Source: Actinospineispora eucalypti
GTDB lineage: Bacteria; Actinomycetota; Actinomycetes; Mycobacteriales; Pseudonocardiaceae
NCBI GenBank assembly: GCA_014208095.1
Contig: JACHMT010000003.1
Span: 496,001-560,000 of the forward strand
Direction: 5' to 3'
DNA: 64,000 bases
Both the position numbers and the translations under genes were made by a program. Under the pieces are notes generated by a model. It was not told the DNA's origin and did no database searches. It was given only the letters and a program-made list of their open reading frames with translations. Shown piece after piece: positions 27,001-29,575 of the stretch. Within the stretch, counting starts at the first letter, position 1, and every line of letters starts with the position of its first letter.

Positions 27001-29575
27001 GCGGGAGCTGGTCCGCATCCTGCGCCCGAACCTGCCCGAAGAGCAGGTTCAGGAAATGCCACTGCCCGAGCCCAGGGTACTGGCCCGGCTGGCGCACGCC
27101 CGGTCGCTGGGGTCCCGAGGACTCGGCTTCGACCTGCGCCGGATCGGCCGGCGCAAGGAGGTGCGGACCCTCACCACCCGCACGCACAGCGGCCGGGCGA
27201 GGGTGGTGGCTTCGGAGTCCGATGACGGCCGGCCCGAGATCTTGCGCCTGTGGCCGAGTCACCAGCGGGTGGTGGACATCGTGGCCGCCTCCCGGCTCCC
27301 CGAGCCGCTGGCCGGCTCGGCGCCCCGGGCCGAGGTGGGCGTCGTGACGGCGGCCGTGCCACACGAGGAGGGCTGGAACTGGCTCTCCGCGGGCAGCCTG
27401 CTCGCGGTGGAGGTCGCGGAAGAGCTGGCCGGGCGGCTGCTCGTCGAGCGCGACCACACCGACCCGGAGGTGCGCGAGCAGTTGCTGGACATGATCGCCG
27501 GGATGGTGCTACGCGCCGGCCAGGACGTGTTCGGGCCGAACAACATGCTGCGAGCCGCGGACGGCCGTTACTACGGGATCGACCTGGAACAGTCCACCTT
27601 GGCCAACAGCGACCTGGCGGGCGCGTTGAGCCTCGCGGTGACCCGGTTCCCTGAGCTGACCCCCGACGTGCTGGGGGAACAGCTCGACAAGCTCGCCCGG
27701 CACCGGGTGGAGCTGCTCGCCGAGTTGCCCAACCAACGGTTGCGGGACCGGCTCGCCGACCAACTGGACTGGATCGACCGCACCCTGGTGCAGGGCCCGT
27801 TCGACTCCGTCGCCGAGCTGCTCGGTGCCGCGCCGCACACCGACACCGGCTCACCGCGCGACGTCGAGCGGGCACGGCTCTGGGGGCTGGTGCCCCAGGA
27901 TGCCCACCTTCTCAGCATCGCGGAGCTGCGTGCGCTGGCCCAGACCGACGCCGAGATCACGGTCCACGACTTCTGGGACAACCATGAGCTGCCCGCCGAG
28001 TTGCGCTCGATGCTCGGACGTTGGTTGATCACCGGTGCCACCCACGACGACCCAGCCGAGCTGGACGCGCTGCGGGGGCACCTCACCAAGGCAGGCGAGG
28101 CGCTGCTTGCGGCGATCAGCGCCGGTGAGTCCTTCGCGCCGCCCCACCCCGACTTGCTGGACGGCGCCCGGGCCGTGCTGCGCGACGCCCATGAGCTGGT
28201 CGCCGTACTGACCGCCGCGGCGCCGCCGGGAATCGCCGAACGGCTCGATGCGGCGCGAGCCGAGCTGGCCGCGCTCGGTCTGGCGCTGGTTCTGCTGACG
28301 GGTTGGCCGACGGACGGCCCGGTCGAGGTCGAGCACTTCCTCGCGGTCGATCGCGTACTGGGCGACCTCGTGGCGCTGCCCGGGCAATTGCGATCGGCTC
28401 TGTCGCACCAGATCGCCACAACCGTGCCGCGGACCTTCGCCGCCGACGAGGAGTCCTGGCGGTTCCTGGACCGGCCGCGTTGGGTGGCGGAGCTGGCCAC
28501 CCGCCAACTTGGCGACGCCGACGCCTGGTTCGACCGGCGCTGGTCGAAGATGACCCGGCGGGCGCGGCTGGCGTTCCTCGTGTTGTTGGCGGACACCGAC
28601 GGCGCGCGCTGGTTGTTCGAGCTGCCGCTTCGGCGGTTGTCATGGCGGCAGCTCGCCGACCCGCTGCGGCTCTACACCGACCCGGCGCTGCGCGAGGTGC
28701 GCCTGGGCATGGACGCCTTGCTCGAGGCCTGGCCGCAAACCGAGAAGGGCGGCGCGGGGCCGGGCCCGCGCAGCGAGTACCTCGGCGCGTGGCTGGACCT
28801 CGGAGCGGCGCTGTCTCGCCGGGTCGCGGTGCGGCTGCGGCACAACCAGCCAGACCCGGCCAACCGGATGCTCGCCGCGCTGGTCACGGCGCTGCCGAAG
28901 CGCGGGCCACCCCAGCGGGTCAAGCAGCTGCGGAACATCACCGCCGCGGTGCGGCACCAGGCCGTCCTGGCCGCCACCTCCGGTTGGGGGACACGGCTGC
29001 GGCCCGATGAGGATCTGGGCCTGGACTTCGCGCCGGGTTCGCCGCTGTGGAACGGCTACGTCGGCTACGACTGGCGCCCCGAGGCGCGGCCGGCCGTGGC
29101 GGCCTACCTGCGGGTGCTGGTGGTGACCGGAGACCCGAAGCGCGCCGAACGGGCATTCCGACGGCAGTGGAGCCGGTGGTTGCTCGATCACCACCGCCAC
29201 CACACCCATTTCGCCGACGAAGATGCACCCGGGGACCTAGCGACGCAGGTACAGCCGTCGGCCTCGAACGGGGTGGCGCCGATCCCGGCGCTGGTCGGGG
29301 CCAACACCGATTCGCTGGACAAGCTCAGCATCGGCTACCCCAACCGCAACTGCTTGGACTGCGCCACCGGGGTGTTGGCCCACTTCGCGGAGGTCGTCGC
29401 GCTACACCCGAGCCTGGTGACGCTGAAACTGTGGCGGCGTGGGCCCGGTGACCGCCGGGGTGAGGAGCTGGCGCAACTACTTGATGGTCACCGACCAGGG
29501 CATCCTGCCGCTCGGCCACCCGTACGGCACTGGCGAGTACCGGGTTGGCCCGGAGTTCGGCAAATACCTGCGTGA
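2..29575 (+). CDS. Giant multidomain membrane protein, N-terminal part (partial, then frame break)
   Basis: The frame is open from base 2, so the true start is upstream; the first GTG in view is at 8. It runs about 9,850 codons without a stop. In order one can see: hydrophobic helices; a LysM-like segment (781-975); a winged-helix-like segment (1182-1378); a polytopic membrane cassette; two MFS-like blocks with HExxH-type segments between and after; a kinase-like segment near 8 kb; long helical stretches; a Cys-containing domain (13.5-14.0 kb); then further modules that each restart with helix plus LysM-like sequence (14.0 and 23.2 kb). The last roughly 30 codons (after 29482) are out of frame relative to the sister repeat at 18.8-19.3 kb and are probably not made as such. 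Function is unknown; the domains suggest an envelope-anchored transport and signalling machine. Coding is supported by uninterrupted length, domain homology and internal protein-level repeats. Confidence 0.85.
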   Translation: MHVVENGLAPAPMLAAFGVATVAGAVFAVEDWLLFPTHTTMTGPRAWFAALSGMLSGIPTTLLTIAAAGGGESTSMRIPVGGHGALAAGGVTELASPLSALSGSTLGMVLYAAALLAVVWFTGHWLARAGIGPNAPPLARWAHAGVRWMYENARAGARWLGAAMVIAAAPLLGLSSDAPTPVSPSAPSVTQPAQPAPAQPAPPATWAGRWIWLEPGVTVNQVDEGSGATSPGFRYLNRDKPLPASDDAALPSGWWKLPRGTGATWWTLAGDNLSVIADRFGPSVAAARPDVPGWRALADANSARLANRDPNKIYRGEPWTIPGVAAEWPEAAPPPATGQPNQPPAAEAPAAPSRSPPGWTLPLLLSAWSALVITRVWRSRTNRPDEGAADRAVWRAVSERWAAEHTVTERGYSAEELLARANQLGMGQDELTARLTALEQAGLLAAKYRRGVAYYRPTGRPEHTDPASPRSLWSPIQARAPTLVLVVGLPALAGVALWLGSSWPLTIAAGAAMFAGRGVLSRLNVLGLSPRWARAAVAAIAGSWLVNLYIHGPAVAAVVDQVGWGAFGHLGFWANGLLTVTDVLLFAVALAPVVGAKYLLGARVPALKRYGFSTLFAAVWVLAVQLALPAGVAGGAGLPVAVAPLVALGVGLGYLVRAEWAGRIGAWGARIAAKQGGVSPVFPLAGLAGRVVFASLGFYGFERLWLGHLDWFVGTAGVLVAFVIAAKPSVFTGMRLPAAGRDRWITGVGAGLGVIAGVVGGVAGPGLVAGVAVAAQVWGATVLTLWWLNRNTPPGQPGGPPATGIPAPAGFGTVVLFLGGVAGVLAITAGPVWGLVWGLASTMGMFVRAVVSTLRNALPGDLGQRIQDARWLHLALLAGHTATIDVSLHANIPTAWGTAWVFIETIGFAAAHFGFEYAGKLPRLAAGDQDANDPGVNSVVRRWGRFLAITIFDVAHWSWLVRLSVPADWGGSGFLGDALAGDALKGAILITITSMAVSIGWQSYNAFRKEALNNPSHATPGPRMTTWFDDGAMIVVGGGLMWMVSPTATVITGTSLAAVAAFVIGYILKRGPPGVRSRVGAAFIGARQMFRDWAAPLTAYRRAGLASGVLVAGMVSLELVAFTGGNVPARIAGVIAAAAGVVALARLVWSPIQARAPTLWHRNAVWRDGLSASHRQWHLPVAAAAIGVQLSGLYATRGFTEAAGLGEGTMFIWALVGNVVGIFSLAPLWDFLPRRARAGAALAFSSAAYALFAVVSGPVGFQVAAFVLGVASSTWIKQFNQTDGWADESNDKRREHGERVDWPTASLALISFGLAGSVATTLAMQDLLIGFGLPVTVLTTSALAAVAAVGLWLTTPSRPATPLPKFNPGELARSLLVEPIKALCNPFVVTVVLVYGFSATMLGSFDELWPHALREAHAPGSLATVLNYGLIAGEVLIVGISILGDRASRRSGTTRDFLNENSRGFTLGMAVLMAFGAASVVLTEHLLGIPALGIAINANAGEAGSVGMILAVNALLKRYIADDRERGHANNLAQQLKAAAMLGPGALLAGSTWAGHTPGLPGHWAGVSVQIGIAGAGMLIAATAVFFWRHGSDGGRANRGDPGSAGHGGALGHLSAAEAAEFETYLPTLYEVARVEGKHAWPHRIRGPPLTLLDPKRARDVLPEHLADLPERMDAFTWRHPEYAPDGATAAFQPCWQRLRALRLGKSWWRDFAKHEWGHPNGTWHGQDDPAHLADTERLYQHIEHRVGRDFGWFRAGRTVSELGSAVTSVVIPLLAVTVLGASTFQTSLLMFITYGSSSLVALFAGAWVDLVPKRALMMTVDAIRFAVVASIPIASAAGVLSLGHLYLAEGLLGGLWMVFTVASQGYLAHLIGPGHDDRLAVAFARLSTGTNSAQAAGRGAGPVLAGLVGVANALVADAATYLVSVATLSRIRTPDAGPSRRRPPLGAGLKLLLNHPILWPLARYDFISNVFFGAVFSTQVPFLVHTLHASNTVIGAIATTYLLGAMMGSALGPRFAARWGNARIQWLAPMVTGPLLLLYPIGPAGPLGLLMAGLALAVRPTVSALGASSANAYLSKSVPEHERSPLIAARQLVSSLSSPISALFGGVVVSLAPRPSLLLLMAGGWATSVLLARSVLRKGTTFDEVERALSASPKAADSDEGPGDGGGVADRVDDGVVRDVLLPRARRMDAESRPLDGTEFPHLARGPPETEWLRRMVRVTDERPLGGRLIGFGWRPDGAAPEQGRIFVPAHVARLVNRLIAANPAFAAWWEDFLLHEWRFHIERAEHTGKRHAEDNDRLVRRLNTETTVVHRTHAAGSRPQPAPAPIDAKKVAAARRVINVRARTITGKLDEAGRLIDEADAILEDLDNPATLSRLDLAERLLAELARLLEVPGVAAEPGKSAEAGLAAELHARYIGLRLRSGMIRHGLILDPDGNAARDAEVVRSIDAYLAAHGFVEAELTSLARLLGLPYEGFRSWILDGDTGLELRPAEGGVEVVRVRSGADPEVERAEAAVGDAELALFSHQIPPARALLDEAERLIARASAPVGESDGERLALLSRRLADLRELARLLEEDNAGAELRRVLSGEVELEDWRGNTRAIVGGEPAAIVKSPDDGQAWAESGPAREIIFYWVALLLGRPDLVPATVRFGDGSAQKWEIDARLARKLTDYPRVVREFVAVLDYLLPNTDRAGGGEPNYLDVLGALRLIDHERTVPSRDWLTGFRNMISSEFVLDQMGKPLSAEVLEAVRALAPARLASILRVGGLGGYEVESVLALRAEIVEHGTITGQAWQAQRRAAAAVGGTFFPVAFADLAEHRERRATDPRSTGRAAPAWGWLRTAIEELLPEENRPLPIDELIGLLHLRGHQMVIAREVRDAVHSDPEARFAVRVADGEVLVSRRTEVSTPGGGGFDVVGYRDDGTPVTLADAQRTHVGELVLRLDAAGLIEPRTDRERDRATPTNAWEEYWYATAGPELDEGLAEIAPGTELYVVDRDRGRFISGLRTAGDLIDRMEQQDRGAPGVLESLAVLVMRSAEGEWAQADLDRIIAAVSAAQLTQVQVHLNMLEGLLDYVTTEQEDSFRLSFETTAGNVRSVLAQLRVLENAGRWPDLATRYAGLATRYAEVWGGYLELVGARDRSANDHDGGLISTSGGAATRTRERARMAVAEDRLVELGAPLPAEEYPHLAAATPGGVPVLVVPDAARPDGTDGVVLYGSGRHRVVLVFARDAAELEGHLAARRLPARLWRWALGHERDLHLDGHRHTGLWHDLHAAPVVVALRLARWRARVAHGPPPAARNAAPRRHEKVILPVAGAEAGVISLPSLRIRADDREPAGRVTDFGLADPGALPRPPADAPALVRYWVELWRRVAVELMTGTPGPAAAELLDRTGRTEAELPVLVGHLLDNELVSDWSRRWSLDGEYRMRDGELHLFVEADPTELAVYALVATRFAEWAGLSPAQRPWAAMLAVGGSVRTLEPSEWVPPSVLAKLRRVGSGDGWPLLELLVERFGSGESLAEIRHAFGVDPTELREQFLQASLDYAAELVEQATEVLRLFGYGPGHTEPVGITQGVEDTMLDFHRRGDFDEERFGGAPGVGQLRVDEVEVLTEVLPTMRRIGYRRWGVLPRSWLPEADLGLWVVSERALAARLRAAGVTDVAGLLKRLVVFQVGQRRYVTDALVKEGNQHANENRLPTGWQAALAAGDLDPSYRGGDHQWYWARNSAESTPFISVPKPSWAARARMALAGLVEFTKESLAPLPGEIVREQAEIEPARWRKLIAWPAALGLAVAGVGTLVGSLPVMITGASAVVVVLAWNELVTSLRRTVSLGEARRDLESAVGDLLDGALSASAAKQAGAESKIDQIRRELRWHAGLGILPRDRYTRRTVRILDVLSEDLAHARVGNPDDGYWARIWMAAEGLFTDPEWMHAEGRWRVFSDLLFSKPMADQREHTAGWALELRLTLAYHLLDGPENTTRLELTAAPPGWLDAVLAGLDTGWSRASDADKQRLVLAASVGLGTGTPLDLRTEEAQRDLVTRIDRVLEKLRTWVVYESSGADVVSAQGLVALLGMLPEWGIGLAGDITDRLPDLRAELGVRRNTRAPVRLDPTDPDYWSLALPALRHLAHTPYAEQPEVAAGVRARLVAAYELTHFADDSADSATANLRRWATMIAEGTDPDGVLALLDAAWAGDWWAGRASRRDQLALLVLVAVTGSAEWVATLPNRQRTDKVMLDLSRLFASRDLTRWLPPLLALLELAPQHPKEYSAYLGEWVKVVRAVAATGGQFDAVHRELGTQVADPTWVLTNLRTALLQLGAPLRHANPKGSGGERVTAGGLVGHAREQSPEEFAEYLSGVLARLAEAQDRGDIPANARSNGLELLEAVPAVLRRTLTEQIGALLGADLDPDIPLVLEPDQHAVLVGYKHLHQSEARAPFARYLETWQRVLHETGDRVAARAAAKEAFWAAWRAWYTAKNGRAPEAVRDDVPADVRVSIPGRAGVDALLGVTDDPIEIMLLGTPRLDGGCMDLGGLNGRHLLAYLLHPRIVVIGAWRRNADGSRGERLGVGSAWDTRYGILPLSHPYPVPGQEHLELDDVFSGYLALWGTRAGHDLLKPMIGNTYYRAGWLRLPRASVPVMMRLELDTGDAIDHFYTDLRPGTHELPTVFTMPMQRWRPGTSGSTGRGVLGAAGRWLGKVVLALLAALAIVGAPAAPDSRAAPPPTQPVPAAPVSVEIKLGESLGADARQLGISAESWAEQLHLGNPNLIIANTRLPIPPATGWRGVWYLGQDENLFEVAARFGIRDPDGGDGVARLLTWNPGLVDRDPRELPVGQEVTVVPPAPSVPGAQPGPPGPPAPKNTPAPAHQPVPWWAAPVGAVPAALLAFLGGRGLRRLAAGARWRRLGVDPLDVWGAVLSSWLAEHTELLGIVRLLRFTAREAAAAHEGDDRVPEDPDRLAAVLDELVKHGLLIRNRRDGVSRYGLPTGELGEFLARGPPDQVERLMADPEGTVGPTRSSPAARTRAVSTWARQAMPGAAETGLRGTPILLTIAAIGVVAGTLGYPIAGTPIAHWAMFAAALVSVVLGARAVITFWRSHFDHDDHGVRNRELSRRHQWWATAVTVVTAVALLLTAAVQWLVASWFGLHSVAVTSDIIHNLGDVAPAVPMVIGFWINTRRASRAASWSIVGAIVVSAGFVFWESGEHLLHPAPLAGPGVVVPAAVGLAANLAIARIRGRVGHRLRVDELEHEGAHAMADALASIGIIAAVALGAVSHSVAGHTGGALAGLLGVVAGYADPVIGFAVGGFILHAAIEVAGDLGARAPKVRLYPRGIAVGVFDGMGVAAGLVPAFAAALISSVFRVPATTVPVLATAAMAASGAGLLLVGWLGERVGRRTVAAVSGLAALSSVAMAFVPATHFALLIPLFGLVGLYATTAGVVRVELNNAHPLADRQAKRRNAQLQLASNIVRGLLPLFAVLAMNSIGLSGAFLSVGVLLAGGAVAALWAVSGGIPSSAASAVSGRDTGPRWSWAGLWGSPTLLAFLTGVPFGVLIGPVSTLVKVHLGPSVLAGTVLLWTAMLGFVYRAASAGATGAWPALLGRMSARAQTRLPVTVTLAHAAAVLPLGLLVLAVPSPWTLGALLAGASVFYQLYLVTLYDLAPTKTAATRVVAGTLFGSVAGIQLASAMLGGLATRGGVPPTRLADLALLSAYLSGLGVAALAGAKFVKLRYPTQHDGALTWRMEKGWEQAIRAALRRMGVLDGARSGAVMISAARMAWLIDESGLLPPGAGARVAANLMAYTLGDTVYLVDAWWARLSPEQRAVVMAHEDAHLNGTLTPADHAEHARRALDRLRALGVTPYDVRTPRPRPAPDVPRAGLRETEELLSLRLDTARAALTASADGKEGHRPYPDPLDAAGAELRDAAELLAAPRELTEQLAAARTELAQLELVFELLKGWPGDGPVGTGFWVAADRVLARHAVLPTRLRAILSRRLAAIVPRDFATTDTASWRFTDRPGWLAELVAAGLGDAAAEDWFARRWSKLTRRARLAFLVLFAETDGAHWLLELSKGRLSWQELADPLRLYTNPALRKVRQGMDDLLAHWPGEARPAGGGPSPRSEYLGGWLDLGGALSRQVMVRVRHDIPDDTHRMLAEMLGDLAARGPAQRVQLLRAVVGVARRETVLDAITGWGERLPRHGDLDFSPRSPLWNGYVEYDWRDGARPAVAAYLAALVETGEQQSAEQAFRRVWSEWLFAEYSYRAEFADEWAPAPMEITVQPTAPAAERGVAPVSALIGVSTDPFERLSIGSPNRHCLDCVTGQFAYLAETVALHPGLALLRLWGGEELSQLLVLVTDQGILPLGGPYGTREYQAGAAFGRYLRGWAVAARLPLLQVVTPNRTYHPDQLPVPGFEEIEPQPLSITFPGVGRLPLAIWADILNRKIQLPREGEELLVRRWVPPTDGGAAIRGGFQPGERARTERALGEAVRDGRARPLGPGELPESPRGPPPAEVRVVPSRVLRDVDLGRVTDLLGAYTLLMPTGPVIVLTEEMFHRLVEAGLLDQLLWIEVEDRVRRLRTEEEHQELVDWLLGPVIARRELAEATLAAADRLASLVEAARETDAAGLERWLLGDAELRDGLALALAGRRLGILLPDWSSDRAALRALAGEADNAHRATVAGLRAVLGRLAARAGTKDELASVYRDLLNAVGWLRFLESKSARAKEAAAVNLIEAAFAVDRNGLSTGSVEEISMLRQMDRRLRDPWRRVLRIRLNLVAAREIWDVEPTWRNRDGMLLARREFVDTVTEALTDPGPLNDLWAQVYRVVERMHRAMVEEDLVTEWASAEANRWVRLLGVTLDEHLRLRVEPVLARLNELNDAYRPDGNTGVGRRLWLAHLTLVTIRESQESAKRREPGTSVADALTERRRALGEATEDLSQIQPSDTLFTDVADRSMAMLRLRHQVAVLDRLWNSVTGQTDGVALDYLGRRTEDAAIELNELIGERGRFSALSEAVERALAEGSAVRAIAAVVERVHELGHPEATEDDVAVAVSRRPDRFEILTDDGERYLVRIVRGAAELPAPGERHLLGEVEYVRTVSGSGTADDRLVVQLREPDGRLVFAKHTGRDSAEAARSSWAAAVFRAAGGRSVPPTRPAVVDRAVRAPDGTVVFAVGDVLEVASAVPGPLLAELHGRRRVAAHQRLAGNLGVNALLNEHDAVKPENVVVGRRGRVDEIDLGKALRSLAADTIIDSLVGLLSVRFNAPVYGPLTEKQVLGQLRALLPRRAAILASVPDEELRVLLDDRLDQVADIVTVGRLPEPVARALAEARAAAMGLWGGADRTERLAEPVPPDASDPAFWSQVPETLASLAGTHLEDMTDQQRHLLVAIQLALARALEANGAGFQLGFEITAEASAAWLGWLADLFPGWFARPEWLVRNWDSAPFSDRLVISVLTLLNGAPGVLAQLPSADAQRWQFDEVNRLIDVARMSLEVIDDEPLIEAAQASAGVTIALLDRLRVWGIDLDPGMAGDLDEVAGEFARLSWTASLLRRAPYDGERKELAYRELARLAGTPRGEHDRLDTRLLHRMIKELDGPTADAEWNFPRYVPPGWAGTAPSAQIGLSVLAALTDDPGWATDIPAGYRTRRTVTDLIHLHDSPRFATYRDRITALRGTGPMARWLDLVHVLIQAEPLLDRLGRPHLLGTELSALSPEEQTERLRDATARLVRYTAEALGAGAARPLAPAPSTPRIWQGAPVIIGKAATLLAAAFIGLSGLLGLAGDRPTTQAPPTGDSRPAVTQTHSPTRTPAEASSQLEVLISPGDRFDVIAERAGETPDQLAATNPQAHDRNLIIAGDHLKLGPSPDGTWRWDGTWELANGEGLIVTAQRFGIPDWHVLEQWNVDELAGRALTDLPADLRIRVVAPAPPGTPAVNPPPGPAPSASAPPPGRAWYPVVVGVLVSMAALVLLPRWRGRILGRLSTMSAWARTPVGLVVIGNVVGLSLAIPGWWIWLPVTWLSNAAFVSRCLFNFFRDDWAKGEGRYTGAVITFAAASLLVNLDFHAHGATTDPGNWAWQISIWFAGLDMAFLALLFPQAASWLRHKLTAPKGTRWVNPADDENGLIAKVGRVGTFLGFTFVLGSETSMFGWVFTELPGPLLTPTKVIFMATFLGNGFEALFVITDELRKRFVTGYTTSASHMWVANQIGRLSLAAYGFFALNALLSHLPVTVVSLAVGGVLVRMWSITPRGPPGTEAERDDSPTPRSRLFWTPVRAVLERSKPLIVFGLPLYGLYRVSPFAALAGAPVLGWIAWRGPPSGKHAKRVTFWGRTTDTGAIPGPYLGHDGALSWDDGDEAAVEAAWRRMTPGTTVELGEYRWAPARGPPPAAVRRASAVELAFQLLVERPELGIEGAAALAARQLAHTVGRRIYVLDAWWDRLDEEQRGIVLGHEQDAHVTGRVPESAHGTHAARTRRELDRSGVTERDVREATELVTARVLAQEPSASAGTGAPGDLGGIPGISLWRWARDQRAATRPAAGQAAADAWITRADALPPGEWQTALALLAHAEQLLALDRRGWWLDPGDAPVDRLRDRLAAVRTRVLEHRRSLAPELAAPGGDYPGLPDDPTALLSPHPRWDKAVGKVDDWMGERVTRLLHGRRPVSDADPFGRHFFAAFDEFERHLGGLPGGRALLVQARVVLDWVREHSFLETTAAYSAVFPPRNYPADGFTGLELRISLPGVYGEAGHLMRVLRDIGIPIGLAEALPLAVRGLVWHELTHVAPQLAHQLATRGSPSLAAHSFATGASSPAHPRLGKAAAEELESEALADGMAYLLLVIHLVDIYRLTSARRELLVATLRGANTRNRIPLDRRGRYRRTMTAGDLGYLYYHDIDRTLRILAGAALPPDRDLSGGGITVQAETGRAVSFLLGRRDMLETIAAHLDQAEQLDPEHPFYRRADPRGRWREHGVRYYLMPGLREFPSTPDVRVVMYVAPDAEGVPSVFVDPVVAAELVTLRLDERALVAERELVRILRPNLPEEQVQEMPLPEPRVLARLAHARSLGSRGLGFDLRRIGRRKEVRTLTTRTHSGRARVVASESDDGRPEILRLWPSHQRVVDIVAASRLPEPLAGSAPRAEVGVVTAAVPHEEGWNWLSAGSLLAVEVAEELAGRLLVERDHTDPEVREQLLDMIAGMVLRAGQDVFGPNNMLRAADGRYYGIDLEQSTLANSDLAGALSLAVTRFPELTPDVLGEQLDKLARHRVELLAELPNQRLRDRLADQLDWIDRTLVQGPFDSVAELLGAAPHTDTGSPRDVERARLWGLVPQDAHLLSIAELRALAQTDAEITVHDFWDNHELPAELRSMLGRWLITGATHDDPAELDALRGHLTKAGEALLAAISAGESFAPPHPDLLDGARAVLRDAHELVAVLTAAAPPGIAERLDAARAELAALGLALVLLTGWPTDGPVEVEHFLAVDRVLGDLVALPGQLRSALSHQIATTVPRTFAADEESWRFLDRPRWVAELATRQLGDADAWFDRRWSKMTRRARLAFLVLLADTDGARWLFELPLRRLSWRQLADPLRLYTDPALREVRLGMDALLEAWPQTEKGGAGPGPRSEYLGAWLDLGAALSRRVAVRLRHNQPDPANRMLAALVTALPKRGPPQRVKQLRNITAAVRHQAVLAATSGWGTRLRPDEDLGLDFAPGSPLWNGYVGYDWRPEARPAVAAYLRVLVVTGDPKRAERAFRRQWSRWLLDHHRHHTHFADEDAPGDLATQVQPSASNGVAPIPALVGANTDSLDKLSIGYPNRNCLDCATGVLAHFAEVVALHPSLVTLKLWRRGPGDRRGEELAQLLDGHRPGHPAARPPVRHWRVPGWPGVRQIPA
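770..975 (+). other. LysM-like segment, first copy (giant protein)
   Basis: The segment reads TWWTLAGDNLSVIADRFG, then an ANxxRLxNRDPNKIYRGEPWTIP ending, the usual layout of a LysM peptidoglycan-binding repeat (GDnLsxIAxrfG, then xNP.. I..Gx.. IP). A Pro/Ala-rich linker follows, then one hydrophobic helix. Confidence 0.7.
1182..1378 (+). other. Winged-helix-like segment (giant protein)
   Basis: Residues after the helix at 1080-1135 form a helix-rich stretch with YSAEELLARANQLGM, LTARLTALEQAGLL and a YYRPTG wing-like end. It resembles a small winged-helix domain. The sister copies at about 14.7-14.96 kb and 35.27-35.44 kb occupy equivalent places. DNA binding is not established. Confidence 0.45.
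1418..1450 (+). repeat. 33-bp direct repeat, copy 1, flanking a membrane cassette
   Basis: Encodes WSPIQARAPTL. It matches 3446-3478 at 31 of 33 bases. The two copies bracket about 2 kb of polytopic membrane sequence. Confidence 0.8.
1451..3445 (+). other. Polytopic membrane cassette (giant protein)
   Basis: About 665 residues with at least ten hydrophobic stretches separated by short Arg-containing loops; no transporter family recognised. Codon choice differs visibly from the flanks, with many GGT, GGG, TTG and GTG codons instead of GGC, CTG and GTC. Together with the flanking 33-bp repeats this suggests insertion or domain shuffling. The RGPP motif near 3212 lies toward its end. Confidence 0.6.
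3446..3478 (+). repeat. 33-bp direct repeat, copy 2
   Basis: Same WSPIQARAPTL sequence as 1418-1450, in the same reading frame; only two bases differ. Confidence 0.8.
3479..4790 (+). other. MFS-like transporter block 1 (giant protein)
   Basis: A run of hydrophobic helices with an amphipathic central loop (TDGWADESNDKRREHGERVDW) between helix groups, in the style of a major-facilitator protein. Helix count looks close to twelve, but no diagnostic substrate motif was recognised. Confidence 0.45.
4850..5235 (+). other. HExxH metallopeptidase-like segment 1 (HEWGH)
   Basis: HEWGH is encoded at 5144-5158 within a soluble segment between two membrane blocks. It could be a zinc-peptidase-like site. 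No third ligand was identified with confidence. The RGPP motif lies at about 4940. Confidence 0.4.
5243..6440 (+). other. MFS transporter block 2 (giant protein)
   Basis: About 400 residues strongly resembling drug or siderophore exporters of the MFS. They include the first helix with FRAGRTVSELGSAVTSVVIP, the loop DLVPKRALMMTVDAIR as a motif-A-like basic loop, and a central hydrophilic loop before the second six helices. This is the clearest transporter-like domain in the first module. Confidence 0.7.
6600..6925 (+). other. Broken metallopeptidase-like segment (HEWRFH)
   Basis: Parallel in position to the HEWGH segment, but the histidines are spaced by four residues (cac at 6830-6832), so a standard HExxH zinc site is not formed. 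It begins with the RGPP motif at about 6614. Confidence 0.35.
7780..8165 (+). other. Kinase-fold-like segment 1 (giant protein)
   Basis: It contains AAIVKSPDDG (possible ATP-binding Lys), AREIIFYWVALLLG (helix C-like Glu), DYLLPNTDRAGGG (like the DxLxxNxDRxxGN loop of HipA/FAM20-type kinases) and LRLIDHERT (metal-binding Asp). The order and spacing fit a small atypical kinase; activity is not shown. Confidence 0.45.
13488..13990 (+). other. Conserved Cys-containing domain, copy A
   Basis: LLGTPRLDGGCMDLGG followed by YGILPLSHPY and a TYYRAG-type end. It aligns with copies B (18.8-19.3 kb) and C (29.26-29.78 kb), where the Cys motif is NRHCLDC and NRNCLDC and the second motif is QGILPLGxPYGT. 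All three follow an F..xW..W helical region. It may be a cysteine-hydrolase-like domain; the fold was not identified. Confidence 0.55.
14040..14500 (+). other. Membrane helix plus LysM-like pair, second module
   Basis: The helix VVLALLAALAIVGAP is followed by VSVEIKLGESLGADARQLGI, LHLGNPNLIIANTRLPIP, then WYLGQDENLFEVAARFGI and LTWNPGLVDRD. These are two LysM-like repeats back to back. This starts a second module laid out like the first. Confidence 0.6.
15236..15945 (+). other. Cation diffusion facilitator-like transporter domain
   Basis: A six-helix block has the two CDF metal-site motifs: SDIIHNLGD (15431-15457) in a helix-2-like position and HAMADALASIG (from 15731) in a helix-5-like position. 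It ends with YADPVIGFAVGGFIL. A His/Asp-rich loop (HFDHDDHG) precedes it. CDF proteins export Zn or related divalent metals in exchange for protons; here the domain is fused inside the giant polypeptide with the key His and Asp residues kept. Confidence 0.75.
15958..17150 (+). other. MFS-like transporter block 3 (giant protein)
   Basis: It follows the CDF block directly. VGWLGERVGRRTVAAVSGL matches the motif-A loop of the major facilitator superfamily (GxLaDrxGRRxxl). A hydrophilic central loop near 16.5 kb separates two groups of about six helices. Confidence 0.65.
17165..17560 (+). other. HExxH metallopeptidase-like segment (HEDAH)
   Basis: HEDAH at 17450-17464 sits after DTVYLVDAWWARLSPEQRAVVMA, the layout of a small zinc-peptidase active-site helix. 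The related segment at 25.0-25.4 kb carries GHEQDAH (His spacing one residue longer, from 25280), and one at 33.4-33.6 kb has lost the site. The family thus ranges from plausible to degenerate sites. Confidence 0.5.
17690..19735 (+). repeat. Large internal duplication, copy B
   Basis: Helical region, Cys-domain B and a VIVLTEEMF...LLWIEVEDRV tail. It is colinear at protein level with 28139-30210. Shared blocks include RLYTxPALR, SPLWNGYV and RTEEEHQ. Confidence 0.85.
21110..21960 (+). other. Kinase-fold-like segment 2 with HDxVKPEN motif
   Basis: LVFAKHTG offers a Lys-containing strand. NEHDAVKPENVVVG matches the catalytic loop of protein kinases (HRDxKPEN), and EIDLGKAL stands where DFG would be. 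The sister segment at 27.13-27.63 kb is more degenerate (DVFGPNNML, YYGIDLEQ). This is the most kinase-like of the three. Confidence 0.5.
23190..23715 (+). other. Membrane helix plus LysM-like pair, third module
   Basis: A hydrophobic helix (TLLAAAFIGLSGLLGLAG), then LEVLISPGDRFDVIAERAGE with TNPQAHDRNLIIAGDHLKLG, then a second copy ending with WNVDELAGRALTDLP. A Pro-rich linker and a new polytopic membrane region (23.8-24.9 kb) follow. Confidence 0.6.
25830..26480 (+). other. HELTH metallopeptidase-like domain
   Basis: HELTH is encoded at 26252-26266 in the context GLVWHELTHVAPQ, with a downstream EELESEALADGMAYL helix that could give a third zinc ligand. This is the best-formed peptidase-like site in the first part. 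Activity is not shown. Confidence 0.55.
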